Position numbers and translations under genes: made by a program. Positions 51,926 through 58,142 of a stretch of 64,000 nucleotides of DNA are shown here, one piece after another. The notes beneath the pieces were generated by a model. The model saw nothing but the letters and a program-made list of their open reading frames with translations. It made no database searches and was not told where the DNA came from. Position 1 is the first letter of the stretch. Every line of letters starts with the position of its first letter. Source of the stretch: an uncultured Bariatricus sp. (GTDB lineage: Bacteria; Bacillota; Clostridia; Lachnospirales; Lachnospiraceae); contig CAKRFP010000011.1 in the NCBI GenBank assembly GCA_934320645.1, forward strand, positions 3,424 through 67,423. Direction: 5' to 3'.

Positions 51926-51962
51926 AAATCTCCCTCCTTCATGTATTCTTATCTTTTGTAAA

Positions 51963-51988
51963 TGTTACAGAATTGTTACATTTGTTAC
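51963..51988 (-). promoter_or_regulatory. TGTTAC direct repeats (WalR-box-like) at the NlpC/P60 transcription start
   Basis: TGTTAC at 51963-51968 and 51974-51979, separated by 5 bp, match the WalR box (TGTWAH-N5-TGTWAH). A third copy is at 51983-51988. They start just downstream of the -10, a position suited to repression. A second pair is at 52094-52099 and 52104-52109, with 4-bp spacing. Confidence 0.5.
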
Positions 51989-51994
51989 GGTGAT

Positions 51995-52023
51995 ATTATA
52001 TCAATCAATTTTCACATTGTCAA
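51995..52023 (-). promoter_or_regulatory. Consensus promoter of the NlpC/P60 gene
   Basis: Minus strand: -35 TTGACA at 52018-52023, 17-bp spacer, -10 TATAAT at 51995-52000; both hexamers are perfect. Confidence 0.88.
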
Positions 52024-52165
52024 GTTTTCCTCATTTATTTCGTATTACACAGTTCTACACCGTTCTTTATACACATTGTTTTTTCGTCATATTTGTTACA
52101 AATTGTTACATCTCGTTTAACAGTATTTCCGTTTTTTATTCTTTTATTCAATATACAATTTTTTA

Positions 52166-52194
52166 TTGACATTATAAGAATATTATTATAATAT
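52166..52194 (+). promoter_or_regulatory. Promoter of the Fur-family gene with 7-1-7 palindrome
   Basis: -35 TTGACA at 52166-52171, 17-bp spacer, -10 TAATAT at 52189-52194. A perfect 7-1-7 palindrome ATATTAT-T-ATAATAT (52180-52194) covers the -10, and a near-palindrome TAATTAT-T-ATCATTA (52203-52217) follows. This is the layout of Fur/PerR sites, so self-repression is likely. Confidence 0.6.
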
Positions 52195-52240
52195 AATCTT
52201 AGTAATTATTATCATTATTTTTTTGTAGGAGGTGACATCA

Positions 52241-52630
52241 ATGGCAAATTTAAAATACAGCAGACAGCGTGAGGCAATTAAGGATTATCTTTCCTCTGTT
52301 ACAACACATCCAACAGCGGATACTGTATATATGCATATCAAAGAAGAATTTCCGAATATCAGTCTCGGAACCGTTTACCGCAATTTAAATCTGCTTGCCG
52401 ACATAGGTGAGGCGATTAAAATTACAACGCCCGATGGCGGCGATCGTTTTGATGCACGTACCAATCCGCATTATCATTTCTATTGCAAGTGCTGCAAGCG
52501 AATGATTGATATGGATTTCGATCACATGGATAAGATCAACCAGCTCGCATCCGAAAGTTTCGACGGTCAGATTGAATCACACACCATGCTTTTCTACGGT
52601 ATCTGCGGTGATTGTTTAAGAAAATCCTGA
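52241..52630 (+). CDS. Fur family transcriptional regulator, PerR-like
   Basis: Metal-dependent repressor of 129 residues. The winged-helix part reads RQREAIKDYLSSVTTHPTADTVYMHIKEEFPNISLGTVYRNLNLLADIG. The metal-binding part has GDRFDARTNPHYHFYCKCCKR with the His/Asp cluster and first Cys pair, and CGDCLRKS as the second pair, giving the structural zinc site. Its neighbour is the peroxide-detoxifying reverse rubrerythrin, which suggests peroxide sensing as in PerR, though Fur or Zur cannot be ruled out. The ATG at 52241 follows AGGAGGTG. Confidence 0.85.
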   Translation: MANLKYSRQREAIKDYLSSVTTHPTADTVYMHIKEEFPNISLGTVYRNLNLLADIGEAIKITTPDGGDRFDARTNPHYHFYCKCCKRMIDMDFDHMDKINQLASESFDGQIESHTMLFYGICGDCLRKS

Positions 52631-52677
52631 CTATGTGGTATAAATTCAGAAATTTTGAAAAAACTTATCAATTATAG

Positions 52678-52706
52678 TTGACAAAAACAGATGTATATGT
52701 TATCTT
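52678..52706 (+). promoter_or_regulatory. Promoter of the rubrerythrin gene
   Basis: -35 TTGACA at 52678-52683, 17-bp spacer, -10 TATCTT at 52701-52706. Confidence 0.8.
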
Positions 52707-52731
52707 AATATCAGTAACAGTTACTAATATT
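52707..52731 (+). promoter_or_regulatory. 25-bp palindromic operator at the rubrerythrin start
   Basis: Core AGTAAC-A-GTTACT with outer arms AATAT and ATATT, centred on 52719, with one mismatched pair in 12. It directly follows the -10, so a bound repressor would block transcription. It has the odd-centre symmetry of Fur-family sites but not the PerR sequence. Confidence 0.6.
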
Positions 52732-52782
52732 GCTAACTAAATAAAAAACTATAAATCAAAAAAAGAAAAGGAGATTATTATT

Positions 52783-53328
52783 ATGAAGAAATTTGTTTGT
52801 ACAGTATGTGGTTATGTATACGAAGGAGAAGCAGCACCGGAGAAATGTCCAGTATGTGGCGTAGGCGCTGACAAGTTCACAGAAGTAAAAGAAGGCGAAA
52901 GAGAATGGGCTGCAGAGCATGTAGTTGGAGTAGCTAAAGGCGTAAGTGAAGACATCCTTGCAGACCTCAGAGCAAACTTTGAAGGTGAATGTTCAGAAGT
53001 AGGAATGTATCTTGCAATGGCAAGAGTAGCTCACAGAGAAGGCTATCCGGAAATCGGACTTTACTGGGAAAAAGCTGCTTACGAAGAAGCAGAACACGCT
53101 GCTAAATTCGCAGAACTTCTCGGCGAAGTTGTAACAGACAGCACAAAGAAGAACCTCGAAATGAGAGTAGAAGCAGAACACGGCGCAACAGCAGGCAAAT
53201 TCGACCTTGCAAAACGTGCAAAAGCTGCTAACCTCGACGCAATCCATGACACAGTTCATGAGATGGCTAGAGACGAAGCTAGACACGGAAAAGCATTCGA
53301 AGGACTGCTTAAGAGATACTTCGGTTAA
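52783..53328 (+). CDS. Reverse rubrerythrin (rubredoxin domain first), NADH peroxidase type
   Basis: Cytoplasmic peroxide/oxygen-defence protein of 181 residues. The rubredoxin domain is N-terminal (KKFVCTVCGYVYEGEAAPEKCPVCGVG, two CxxCG knuckles). The diiron ferritin-like domain follows, with ExxH pairs in YEEAEHAAKF and MARDEARHGKAF and the Glu in FEGECSEVGMYL. In clostridia such proteins take electrons from rubredoxin reductases. It uses few rare codons, as highly expressed genes do. AAAGGAG precedes the start. Confidence 0.93.
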   Translation: MKKFVCTVCGYVYEGEAAPEKCPVCGVGADKFTEVKEGEREWAAEHVVGVAKGVSEDILADLRANFEGECSEVGMYLAMARVAHREGYPEIGLYWEKAAYEEAEHAAKFAELLGEVVTDSTKKNLEMRVEAEHGATAGKFDLAKRAKAANLDAIHDTVHEMARDEARHGKAFEGLLKRYFG

Positions 53329-53346
53329 GATTCAAAAAGCTTCAAA

Positions 53347-53380
53347 AAGATCCGGGAACTCACTTCCCGGATCTTCTTTT
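53347..53380 (+). terminator. Two-way terminator between rubrerythrin and helicase genes
   Basis: Stem AAGATCCGGGAA/TTCCCGGATCTT followed by CTTTTATTT; it also follows the helicase stop on the other strand. Confidence 0.85.
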
Positions 53381-54974
53381 ATTTCTGGTTCGCCGGCTCC
53401 ACAGCCACCGTCTTCCCTTTAATTTTCACATTCTTCATCGCATTCAGTACCTCACGGGCATATTCCCTCGGCACCTCAACAAATGTATACTTATCATACA
53501 TATCAATCGTTCCGATCAGTTTTCCATCCATTCCGCTTTCCCCGGCGATCGCACCAAGAATATCTCCCGGACGTACTCTCTGCTTCTTTCCAATATTGAT
53601 GAACAGACGTACCATTCCGTCCTCACCTGCACCGGTATCTCCAAATTCCCAGTCATTTTCCTCTGTATTTTTATTATCCTCTGTCATTCCACAGCAGATT
53701 TTCAAAAATGCTGCTGCCATATCCATTGCTGTAAATTCAGAATTATTGACACGTTCTTCGATCGCATTGATCATCATGTCCAGATCTTCCTGCTCGATCA
53801 CACGCTCCACATCATCCAGAATATTTTCCATCTTAGTATTCGCAACGTCATTCAGTGACGGAACTTTCTGTGCATAGATCTTCGTCTTGCAGTATCTCTG
53901 GATCTCTTTCAGTTTGTAAACTTCTTTTCCTGATACGAAAGAAAATGCTCTTCCTTCGCGTCCTGCGCGTCCGGTACGCCCGATACGGTGTACATAATAT
54001 TCATCATCCTGCGGGAGATCATAATTAAATACTGCTTCCACTTCATCTACATCAATTCCACGGGCCGCCACATCCGTCGCTACCAGGATCTCTGTCTTAC
54101 CGGTCCGGAAGCCCTGCATCACGCGGTCTCTCTGTTCCTGCTTCATATCCCCGTGAAGTCCTGCTGCAAAATATCCGCGTCCGAGAAGTGCATTTACCAG
54201 AAGATCCACCTGCTTCTTCGTATTACAGAATACAACCGAAAGCCTTGGTGAATAAATATCAAGAAGTCTGGAAAGAACTTCCTCTTTCTTCTTCGGCTTT
54301 ACATCATAATAATACTGCTCGATATTCGGAACAGTCAGTTCCTTTTTTGTAACTTTGATCACTTTTGCGTTATTCTGGAACTTCTTCGTAATCTCCATGA
54401 TCGGCTTCGGCATGGTTGCTGAGAAAAGCACAATCTGGCGCTCCTCAGGAACACCACTTAATACAAATTCGATATCCTCGCGGAATCCCATGTTCAGCAT
54501 TTCATCTGCTTCGTCAAGCACAACCGTGTGTACAAAATCCAGCTTCATCGTCTTTCTCCGCATGTGGTCCATCACACGCCCCGGAGTTCCGATGACGATC
54601 TGTGTTCCACTCTTTAAGGAACGGATCTGCTTTACGATATCCTGTCCTCCGTAAATCGGCAGGACCTTGATTCCATGCATATATCTGGACAGGTTGCGGA
54701 TCTCGTCTGCCACCTGGATTGCAAGCTCTCTGGTCGGGCAGAGAACGATCGCCTGCAGCTTTTTCAGCTTCGGGTCTACCTTTTCCAGAATCGGGATTCC
54801 GAATGCTGCGGTCTTACCGGTTCCGGTCTGTGCCTGTCCGATTAGATCGATTCCGCTAATCATTGCCGGAATTGCCTTTGCCTGAATCGGCGAAGCCTCC
54901 TCAAATCCCATGTATCTTACTGCTTTCTGAATCTCTTCCGAAAGTCCCATTTCTTCAAATCTAACTGTTTCCAT
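53379..54974 (-). CDS. DEAD-box ATP-dependent RNA helicase (DeaD/CshA/DbpA type)
   Basis: RNA helicase of 531 residues. Motifs in order: Q motif with FEEASPIQAKAIP, motif I AQTGTGKTAAF, Ia PTRELAIQ, Ib TPGRVMDHM, II VLDEADEML, III SATMP, IV VVFCNTKKQVD, V ATDVAARGIDVDEV, VI HRIGRTGRAGREG. The C-terminal 75 residues, with RLFINIGKKQRVRPGDILGAIAGESGMDGKLIGTIDMYDKYTFVEVP, form a DbpA-type RNA-binding domain, pointing to ribosome assembly or cold adaptation. A leader of nearly 200 bases with an early terminator lies upstream. Confidence 0.9.
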   Translation of the reverse strand: METVRFEEMGLSEEIQKAVRYMGFEEASPIQAKAIPAMISGIDLIGQAQTGTGKTAAFGIPILEKVDPKLKKLQAIVLCPTRELAIQVADEIRNLSRYMHGIKVLPIYGGQDIVKQIRSLKSGTQIVIGTPGRVMDHMRRKTMKLDFVHTVVLDEADEMLNMGFREDIEFVLSGVPEERQIVLFSATMPKPIMEITKKFQNNAKVIKVTKKELTVPNIEQYYYDVKPKKKEEVLSRLLDIYSPRLSVVFCNTKKQVDLLVNALLGRGYFAAGLHGDMKQEQRDRVMQGFRTGKTEILVATDVAARGIDVDEVEAVFNYDLPQDDEYYVHRIGRTGRAGREGRAFSFVSGKEVYKLKEIQRYCKTKIYAQKVPSLNDVANTKMENILDDVERVIEQEDLDMMINAIEERVNNSEFTAMDMAAAFLKICCGMTEDNKNTEENDWEFGDTGAGEDGMVRLFINIGKKQRVRPGDILGAIAGESGMDGKLIGTIDMYDKYTFVEVPREYAREVLNAMKNVKIKGKTVAVEPANQK

Positions 54975-55107
54975 CCATTATCCTTTCTATAAATACATTA
55001 CCAATTACAAATATGACCTTAAACTCCATCATATAAAATCTGCCAGAGCCCATTCTCGCGCCTGCGGCGGTCGCTTGCGATATCTTCCTTATCCGTCGCA
55101 ATGCACA

Positions 55108-55146
55108 ATAAAAAACTCCTTACTTGGTGACAATACAAGTAAAGAG
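55108..55146 (-). terminator. Attenuator-like terminator in the helicase leader
   Basis: Minus strand 11-bp stem CTCTTTACTTG/CAAGTAAGGAG (one G-U pair) followed by TTTTTT. It lies about 20 bases after the expected start of transcription and about 135 bases before the helicase ATG. Confidence 0.75.
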
Positions 55147-55166
55147 CATCGTAACATTCGCGTTAT

Positions 55167-55195
55167 ATTCTAACAAATAATTTTTAAAAAGTCAA
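55167..55195 (-). promoter_or_regulatory. Promoter of the helicase gene
   Basis: Minus strand: -35 TTGACT at 55190-55195, 17-bp spacer, -10 TAGAAT at 55167-55172. Confidence 0.8.
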
Positions 55196-55202
55196 TTTTC
55201 AC

Positions 55203-55264
55203 TTGCATTTTATGCATAAACGGTATAATATACTCATATACTTAATGTAGTATTGATTACTACA
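55203..55264 (+). promoter_or_regulatory. Promoter and inverted repeat before the hemolysin III gene
   Basis: -10 TATAAT at 55224-55229 with a TTGCAT at 55203-55208 only 15 bp upstream; a perfect TTTATGCATAAA palindrome fills the spacer. A second inverted repeat TGTAGTA-N5-TACTACA is at 55246-55264. Confidence 0.45.
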
Positions 55265-55305
55265 TATGATAGTTTTAATTATTCATCTCTAAGGAGGGAT
55301 TTGTG

Positions 55306-55956
55306 ATGAAAAAGAAACATATTAAAGATCCAGGAAGTGCAATCACACATTTTATCGGTATGCTGATGGCAATTTTCGCCGCATTTCCACTTTTAATAAA
55401 AGCAGCCCACGAACCGAGCCGGATTTACCTGATTTCGCTTGCAATCTATGCAGTCAGCCTGATTCTTTTATACGCCGCAAGCACAACCTATCATACCTTT
55501 GATCTTTCCGAACGTGTCAACACGATCCTGAAAAAGATCGACCATATGATGATTTTCGTACTGATCGCCGGAAGCTACACACCGATCTGCCTGCTGGTAC
55601 TGGAACGCAGAACCGGACTTATCATGCTCGCACTTGTATGGGGTATCGCAATCACCGGAATCATTATCAAAGGGTTCTGGGTATTCTGCCCGAAATGGGT
55701 ATCCTCCGTCCTCTACATTAGTATGGGATGGATCTGTGTCCTCGCATTCAGTCAGATTCTCAACAATCTGACACGTGCAGAATTCGGATGGCTTCTCGCC
55801 GGCGGAATCATTTACACGATTGGCGGTGTGATCTATGCACTGAAGCTTCCGATTTTCAACAATAAGCATAAGCATTTTGGCAGCCACGAAATCTTCCACC
55901 TCTTCGTGATGGGCGGAAGTGCATGCCACTTTGTTGTAATGTATTCTTTATTATAA
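55306..55956 (+). CDS. Hemolysin III family (TrhA/PAQR) membrane protein
   Basis: Membrane protein of 216 residues with seven predicted segments. It has the PAQR motifs DPGSAITHFIGMLMA, YAASTTYHTFDLSE with Ser/His ligands, KIDHMMIFVLIAGSYTPICLLVL and the C-terminal GSHEIFHLFVMGGSACHFVVMY. These hold the conserved His pair of the zinc-dependent hydrolase-like site. The true role in bacteria is membrane homeostasis rather than haemolysis. AAGGAGGG precedes the start. Confidence 0.9.
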   Translation: MKKKHIKDPGSAITHFIGMLMAIFAAFPLLIKAAHEPSRIYLISLAIYAVSLILLYAASTTYHTFDLSERVNTILKKIDHMMIFVLIAGSYTPICLLVLERRTGLIMLALVWGIAITGIIIKGFWVFCPKWVSSVLYISMGWICVLAFSQILNNLTRAEFGWLLAGGIIYTIGGVIYALKLPIFNNKHKHFGSHEIFHLFVMGGSACHFVVMYSLL

Positions 55957-56035
55957 ACCCTGCATCCTCGAAAAATCCGGAAATCTAACCCCGCTAAAGC
56001 TGAGAAAGCAATTTCTTATTACGCACAAACCGCCG

Positions 56036-56066
56036 ACAGGAGAAGCAAATCTGCTTCTCCTGTTTC
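56036..56066 (+). terminator. Hairpin between hemolysin III and GIY-YIG genes
   Basis: Stem ACAGGAGAAGCA/TGCTTCTCCTGT followed by TT; suited to both converging genes. Confidence 0.7.
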
Positions 56067-56071
56067 ATGTC

Positions 56072-56329
56072 CTACTGCCCCGTCTCTTTATAGTTCATCA
56101 CCAGCCCAAGCTTTGCTCTCCGCGTCATATGCTTGATCGCATACTCCCGCCGCATCGCCTCTTCCTTCGTCTCAAACTGCTCCAGATACACCAGCTCTAC
56201 CGGTCTCCGGGATCTGGTGTATTTTGCGCCTTTCCCGGCATTATGCGCTTCCAGACGCTTCTCAATATCATTCGTCCACCCGGTATATAATGTTTCATCT
56301 TTGCATTTTAAAATATATGTATAATTCAT
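56072..56329 (-). CDS. GIY-YIG nuclease superfamily protein (UPF0213/YazA-like)
   Basis: Small protein of 85 residues. It shows YTYILKCKDETLYTGWTNDIEKRLEAHNAGKGAKYTRSRRPVELVY, the GIY-YIG fold with the catalytic Tyr, Arg and the Glu in FETKEEAMRREYAIK. In Bacillus the homologue yazA lies between yabB and rsmI; here that spot is empty and the gene is 43 kb away. Role unknown, perhaps DNA repair. No good ribosome site precedes its ATG; a hairpin with GAGGG/CCCTC lies just upstream. Confidence 0.85.
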   Translation of the reverse strand: MNYTYILKCKDETLYTGWTNDIEKRLEAHNAGKGAKYTRSRRPVELVYLEQFETKEEAMRREYAIKHMTRRAKLGLVMNYKETGQ

Positions 56330-56374
56330 CGCTTCAAAGAGGGACTAAAAAGCCCCTCTTCCTTTCTTCTGCTC

Positions 56375-57151
56375 TTATTCTTCAGCCAGATAGTCCATCG
56401 GATTGACCGGCTGGCCATCTTTTAACATCTCGAAATACAGATTGCAGCCTTCCAGACTGTAATACTTGGTCGGGATTTCCAGATACCCGATCACATTCCC
56501 TGCTTCCAGATAATCCCCAACCTTCGCCTGCACCTCTTTGAGCTGCCCGTACTTACATTCATAACCATTTCCCATATCCAGTGTCACTGTGATTCCTGTC
56601 TGTGCCAGATCATCAATGGATTTGACAATTCCAGGCGCTCCTGCGATCACATTGTCACCCACCGCACCGGATATGATCATTGCCGGATTGTAACGGTACT
56701 GGTCCAATGTAGAAAAATATACGGTTTTATCCATGCTGTAGCTCATCAGCACATTGCCGTCCACCGGCCACAGAAGCTGGCTGTCTTCCCCGAAATTCAG
56801 GTTCATGGCTGTCCCTGCGGTCTGCGTGCTGTCCGTCTCCCATGTATCCATCCGGCTTGCTGTACTTCCTTCTGCTGCCGTATTTGCAGCCTGGCTGTCC
56901 TCTTTTGTCACAGGTTCTTCATCTTCCAGTGCTTTCTTTGCAATACTGCTTGTCTCTTCCGCATTTCTTTTGATTTCTTCCTCTTTCGCCTGCTGTTCTT
57001 CCTCGATCTTTGCCTGCTCATCCTTCACATTTGCCCGGTAATTTCTCCATGTATAGGCTCCTGTAAGCACAATAGCAGCGGCAAAGCAGACCGTAAGACC
57101 GATCGACGCTCTTTTTCTCCTCTTATTAGAGGACTGCTGCTTTTTATTCAT
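56375..57151 (-). CDS. spoIIQ: SpoIIQ-like protein with degenerate M23 (LytM) domain
   Basis: Protein of 258 residues with an N-terminal membrane segment (IGLTVCFAAAIVLTGAYTW), a coiled-coil region rich in Glu/Lys/Gln (VKDEQAKIEEEQQAKEEEIK), and a C-terminal M23 fold. The zinc ligands are lost: the usual HxxxD is MIISGAVG and the final HxH is NLYFEM, so it should be inactive. It follows spoIID by 44 bp, the same order and spacing that define spoIIQ in clostridia. In spores SpoIIQ binds SpoIIIAH to form the engulfment channel. A sigma-F-like promoter precedes it. Confidence 0.82.
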   Translation of the reverse strand: MNKKQQSSNKRRKRASIGLTVCFAAAIVLTGAYTWRNYRANVKDEQAKIEEEQQAKEEEIKRNAEETSSIAKKALEDEEPVTKEDSQAANTAAEGSTASRMDTWETDSTQTAGTAMNLNFGEDSQLLWPVDGNVLMSYSMDKTVYFSTLDQYRYNPAMIISGAVGDNVIAGAPGIVKSIDDLAQTGITVTLDMGNGYECKYGQLKEVQAKVGDYLEAGNVIGYLEIPTKYYSLEGCNLYFEMLKDGQPVNPMDYLAEE

Positions 57152-57170
57152 ATTTTATCACCTCTGACAA

Positions 57171-57200
57171 TATTTTTGCCAGAAAATGACCAGCTTATTC
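57171..57200 (-). promoter_or_regulatory. Sigma-F-like promoter of the spoIIQ-like gene
   Basis: Minus strand: -35 GAATA at 57196-57200, 15-bp spacer, -10 GGCAAAAATA at 57171-57180. The -10 fits the sigma-F pattern GGNNANAHTR at every position; the -35 fits 4 of 5. It overlaps the spoIID stop codon. Confidence 0.6.
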
Positions 57201-58094
57201 TCCCTTTTTGTTTTTTTCGATCACAATATCCGTGACTTCTTCCAGACTCACATCGGTGAAAAAATATTGCAGGATCTCTTCACAGGTCTTTCCTTCTTCT
57301 GCCATCTTCTTCGCCGTATACTGGCTCATTCCGAGCCCGTGTCCGATCCCCTTTGCCGTAACCCGGGTCTGCCCGTCATAATCCTGAAGCGTAAAACACG
57401 AGGAGGCAAGATGATAGGTATTGCGGAATTCCTCTCCATTTACCGTCTCACTTCCGCACCTGACTTCGGTCACATAGCCCGCGCTGTCCGTTCCTGTTAC
57501 TTCCATGTCACTGCCCTGAATCATGGACACCGTCATCGCTTCTTCTGCCTCCACATCATCCGGACACTCTTTGCTCTGCAGATACGGATAATCTTCCGAA
57601 CCAAACACTTCATTTCCAGACCGGGTTTTTCCATTACTTAACCGGTGGTACGGCGTCAGGATCAGCCTGCCGTCATAAAGCAGAACCTGTCCCTTTGTTC
57701 CGTCCCACGCCGCCTTCATCTTCTCATAATACTCACCATAACAGTCGGCACCCCAGTTGTTCTCCATCTGCCGTCTGGTCCAGTATTCCTTCGTCAGAAC
57801 CGTACTGCTGCCCTCGTCCTGGATGCTTTTGTAAATGCTGGTCCGGATCAGGACTGCCTGCGCTTTTAGCGCTTCCTCCCCCGCATCTGCCTCAATTTCT
57901 TTAGCCAGAATCCCGATCCCATATTCATCCAGCGAAATTTTTCTGTTCTTTTCGTCACTTTTTACGGTCACATACGGGCTCGTCCCATTGTCCTGCGCCA
58001 GACCGCTTCTGCCATTCAGCAGAATCGTAACCATATACGGAAGTAATATAAGAATGGCAGCAAAATAGCCTGCCTGTCTGAAATATTTTCGCAT
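57195..58094 (-). CDS. spoIID: Stage II sporulation protein D
   Basis: Membrane-anchored lytic transglycosylase of 299 residues needed for engulfment with SpoIIM and SpoIIP. It begins MRKYFRQAGYFAAILILLPYMV (membrane anchor). The conserved core has YGIGILAKEIEADAGEEALKAQAVLIRTSIY, with the catalytic Glu in KEIE, and the C-terminal AKGIGHGLGMSQYTAKKMAEEG. The ATG at 58094 follows GGGAGGT. Partners spoIIP and spoIIM are outside the window. A sigma-E-like promoter lies at the end of glgP. Confidence 0.92.
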   Translation of the reverse strand: MRKYFRQAGYFAAILILLPYMVTILLNGRSGLAQDNGTSPYVTVKSDEKNRKISLDEYGIGILAKEIEADAGEEALKAQAVLIRTSIYKSIQDEGSSTVLTKEYWTRRQMENNWGADCYGEYYEKMKAAWDGTKGQVLLYDGRLILTPYHRLSNGKTRSGNEVFGSEDYPYLQSKECPDDVEAEEAMTVSMIQGSDMEVTGTDSAGYVTEVRCGSETVNGEEFRNTYHLASSCFTLQDYDGQTRVTAKGIGHGLGMSQYTAKKMAEEGKTCEEILQYFFTDVSLEEVTDIVIEKNKKGE

Positions 58095-58098
58095 AAAT

Positions 58099-58130
58099 AA
58101 AACCTCCCATACCACTGTATGAGAGGTTTT
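58099..58130 (-). terminator. glgP terminator overlapping the spoIID ribosome site
   Basis: Minus strand 14-bp stem (AAAACCTCTCATAC/GTATGGGAGGTTTT, one mismatch) followed by ATTT. Its 3' arm contains the spoIID ribosome site GGGAGGT. Confidence 0.7.
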
Positions 58131-58142
58131 GACTGATTATGC
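58114..58142 (-). promoter_or_regulatory. Sigma-E-like promoter of spoIID
   Basis: Minus strand: GCATAAT at 58136-58142, 14-bp spacer, CATACAGT at 58114-58121. This matches sigma-E at 6 of 7 and 7 of 8 positions. The -35 contains the glgP stop codon and the -10 lies inside the terminator hairpin. Confidence 0.65.

Larger units (their letters stand above)
51926..52240. other. Divergent control region of NlpC/P60 and Fur-family genes
   Basis: This 315-base gap holds both promoters, TGTTAC repeats in two clusters, and two Fur/PerR-type palindromes before the regulator gene. It is very AT-rich and has no coding sequence. Confidence 0.7.
54975..55305. other. Divergent region of helicase and hemolysin III genes
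   Basis: It holds the helicase promoter, its leader with an attenuator-like hairpin and further pairing segments (TTGCGA/TCGCAA near 55075-55100), and the hemolysin III promoter with its inverted repeat. No coding sequence is seen. Confidence 0.65.
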
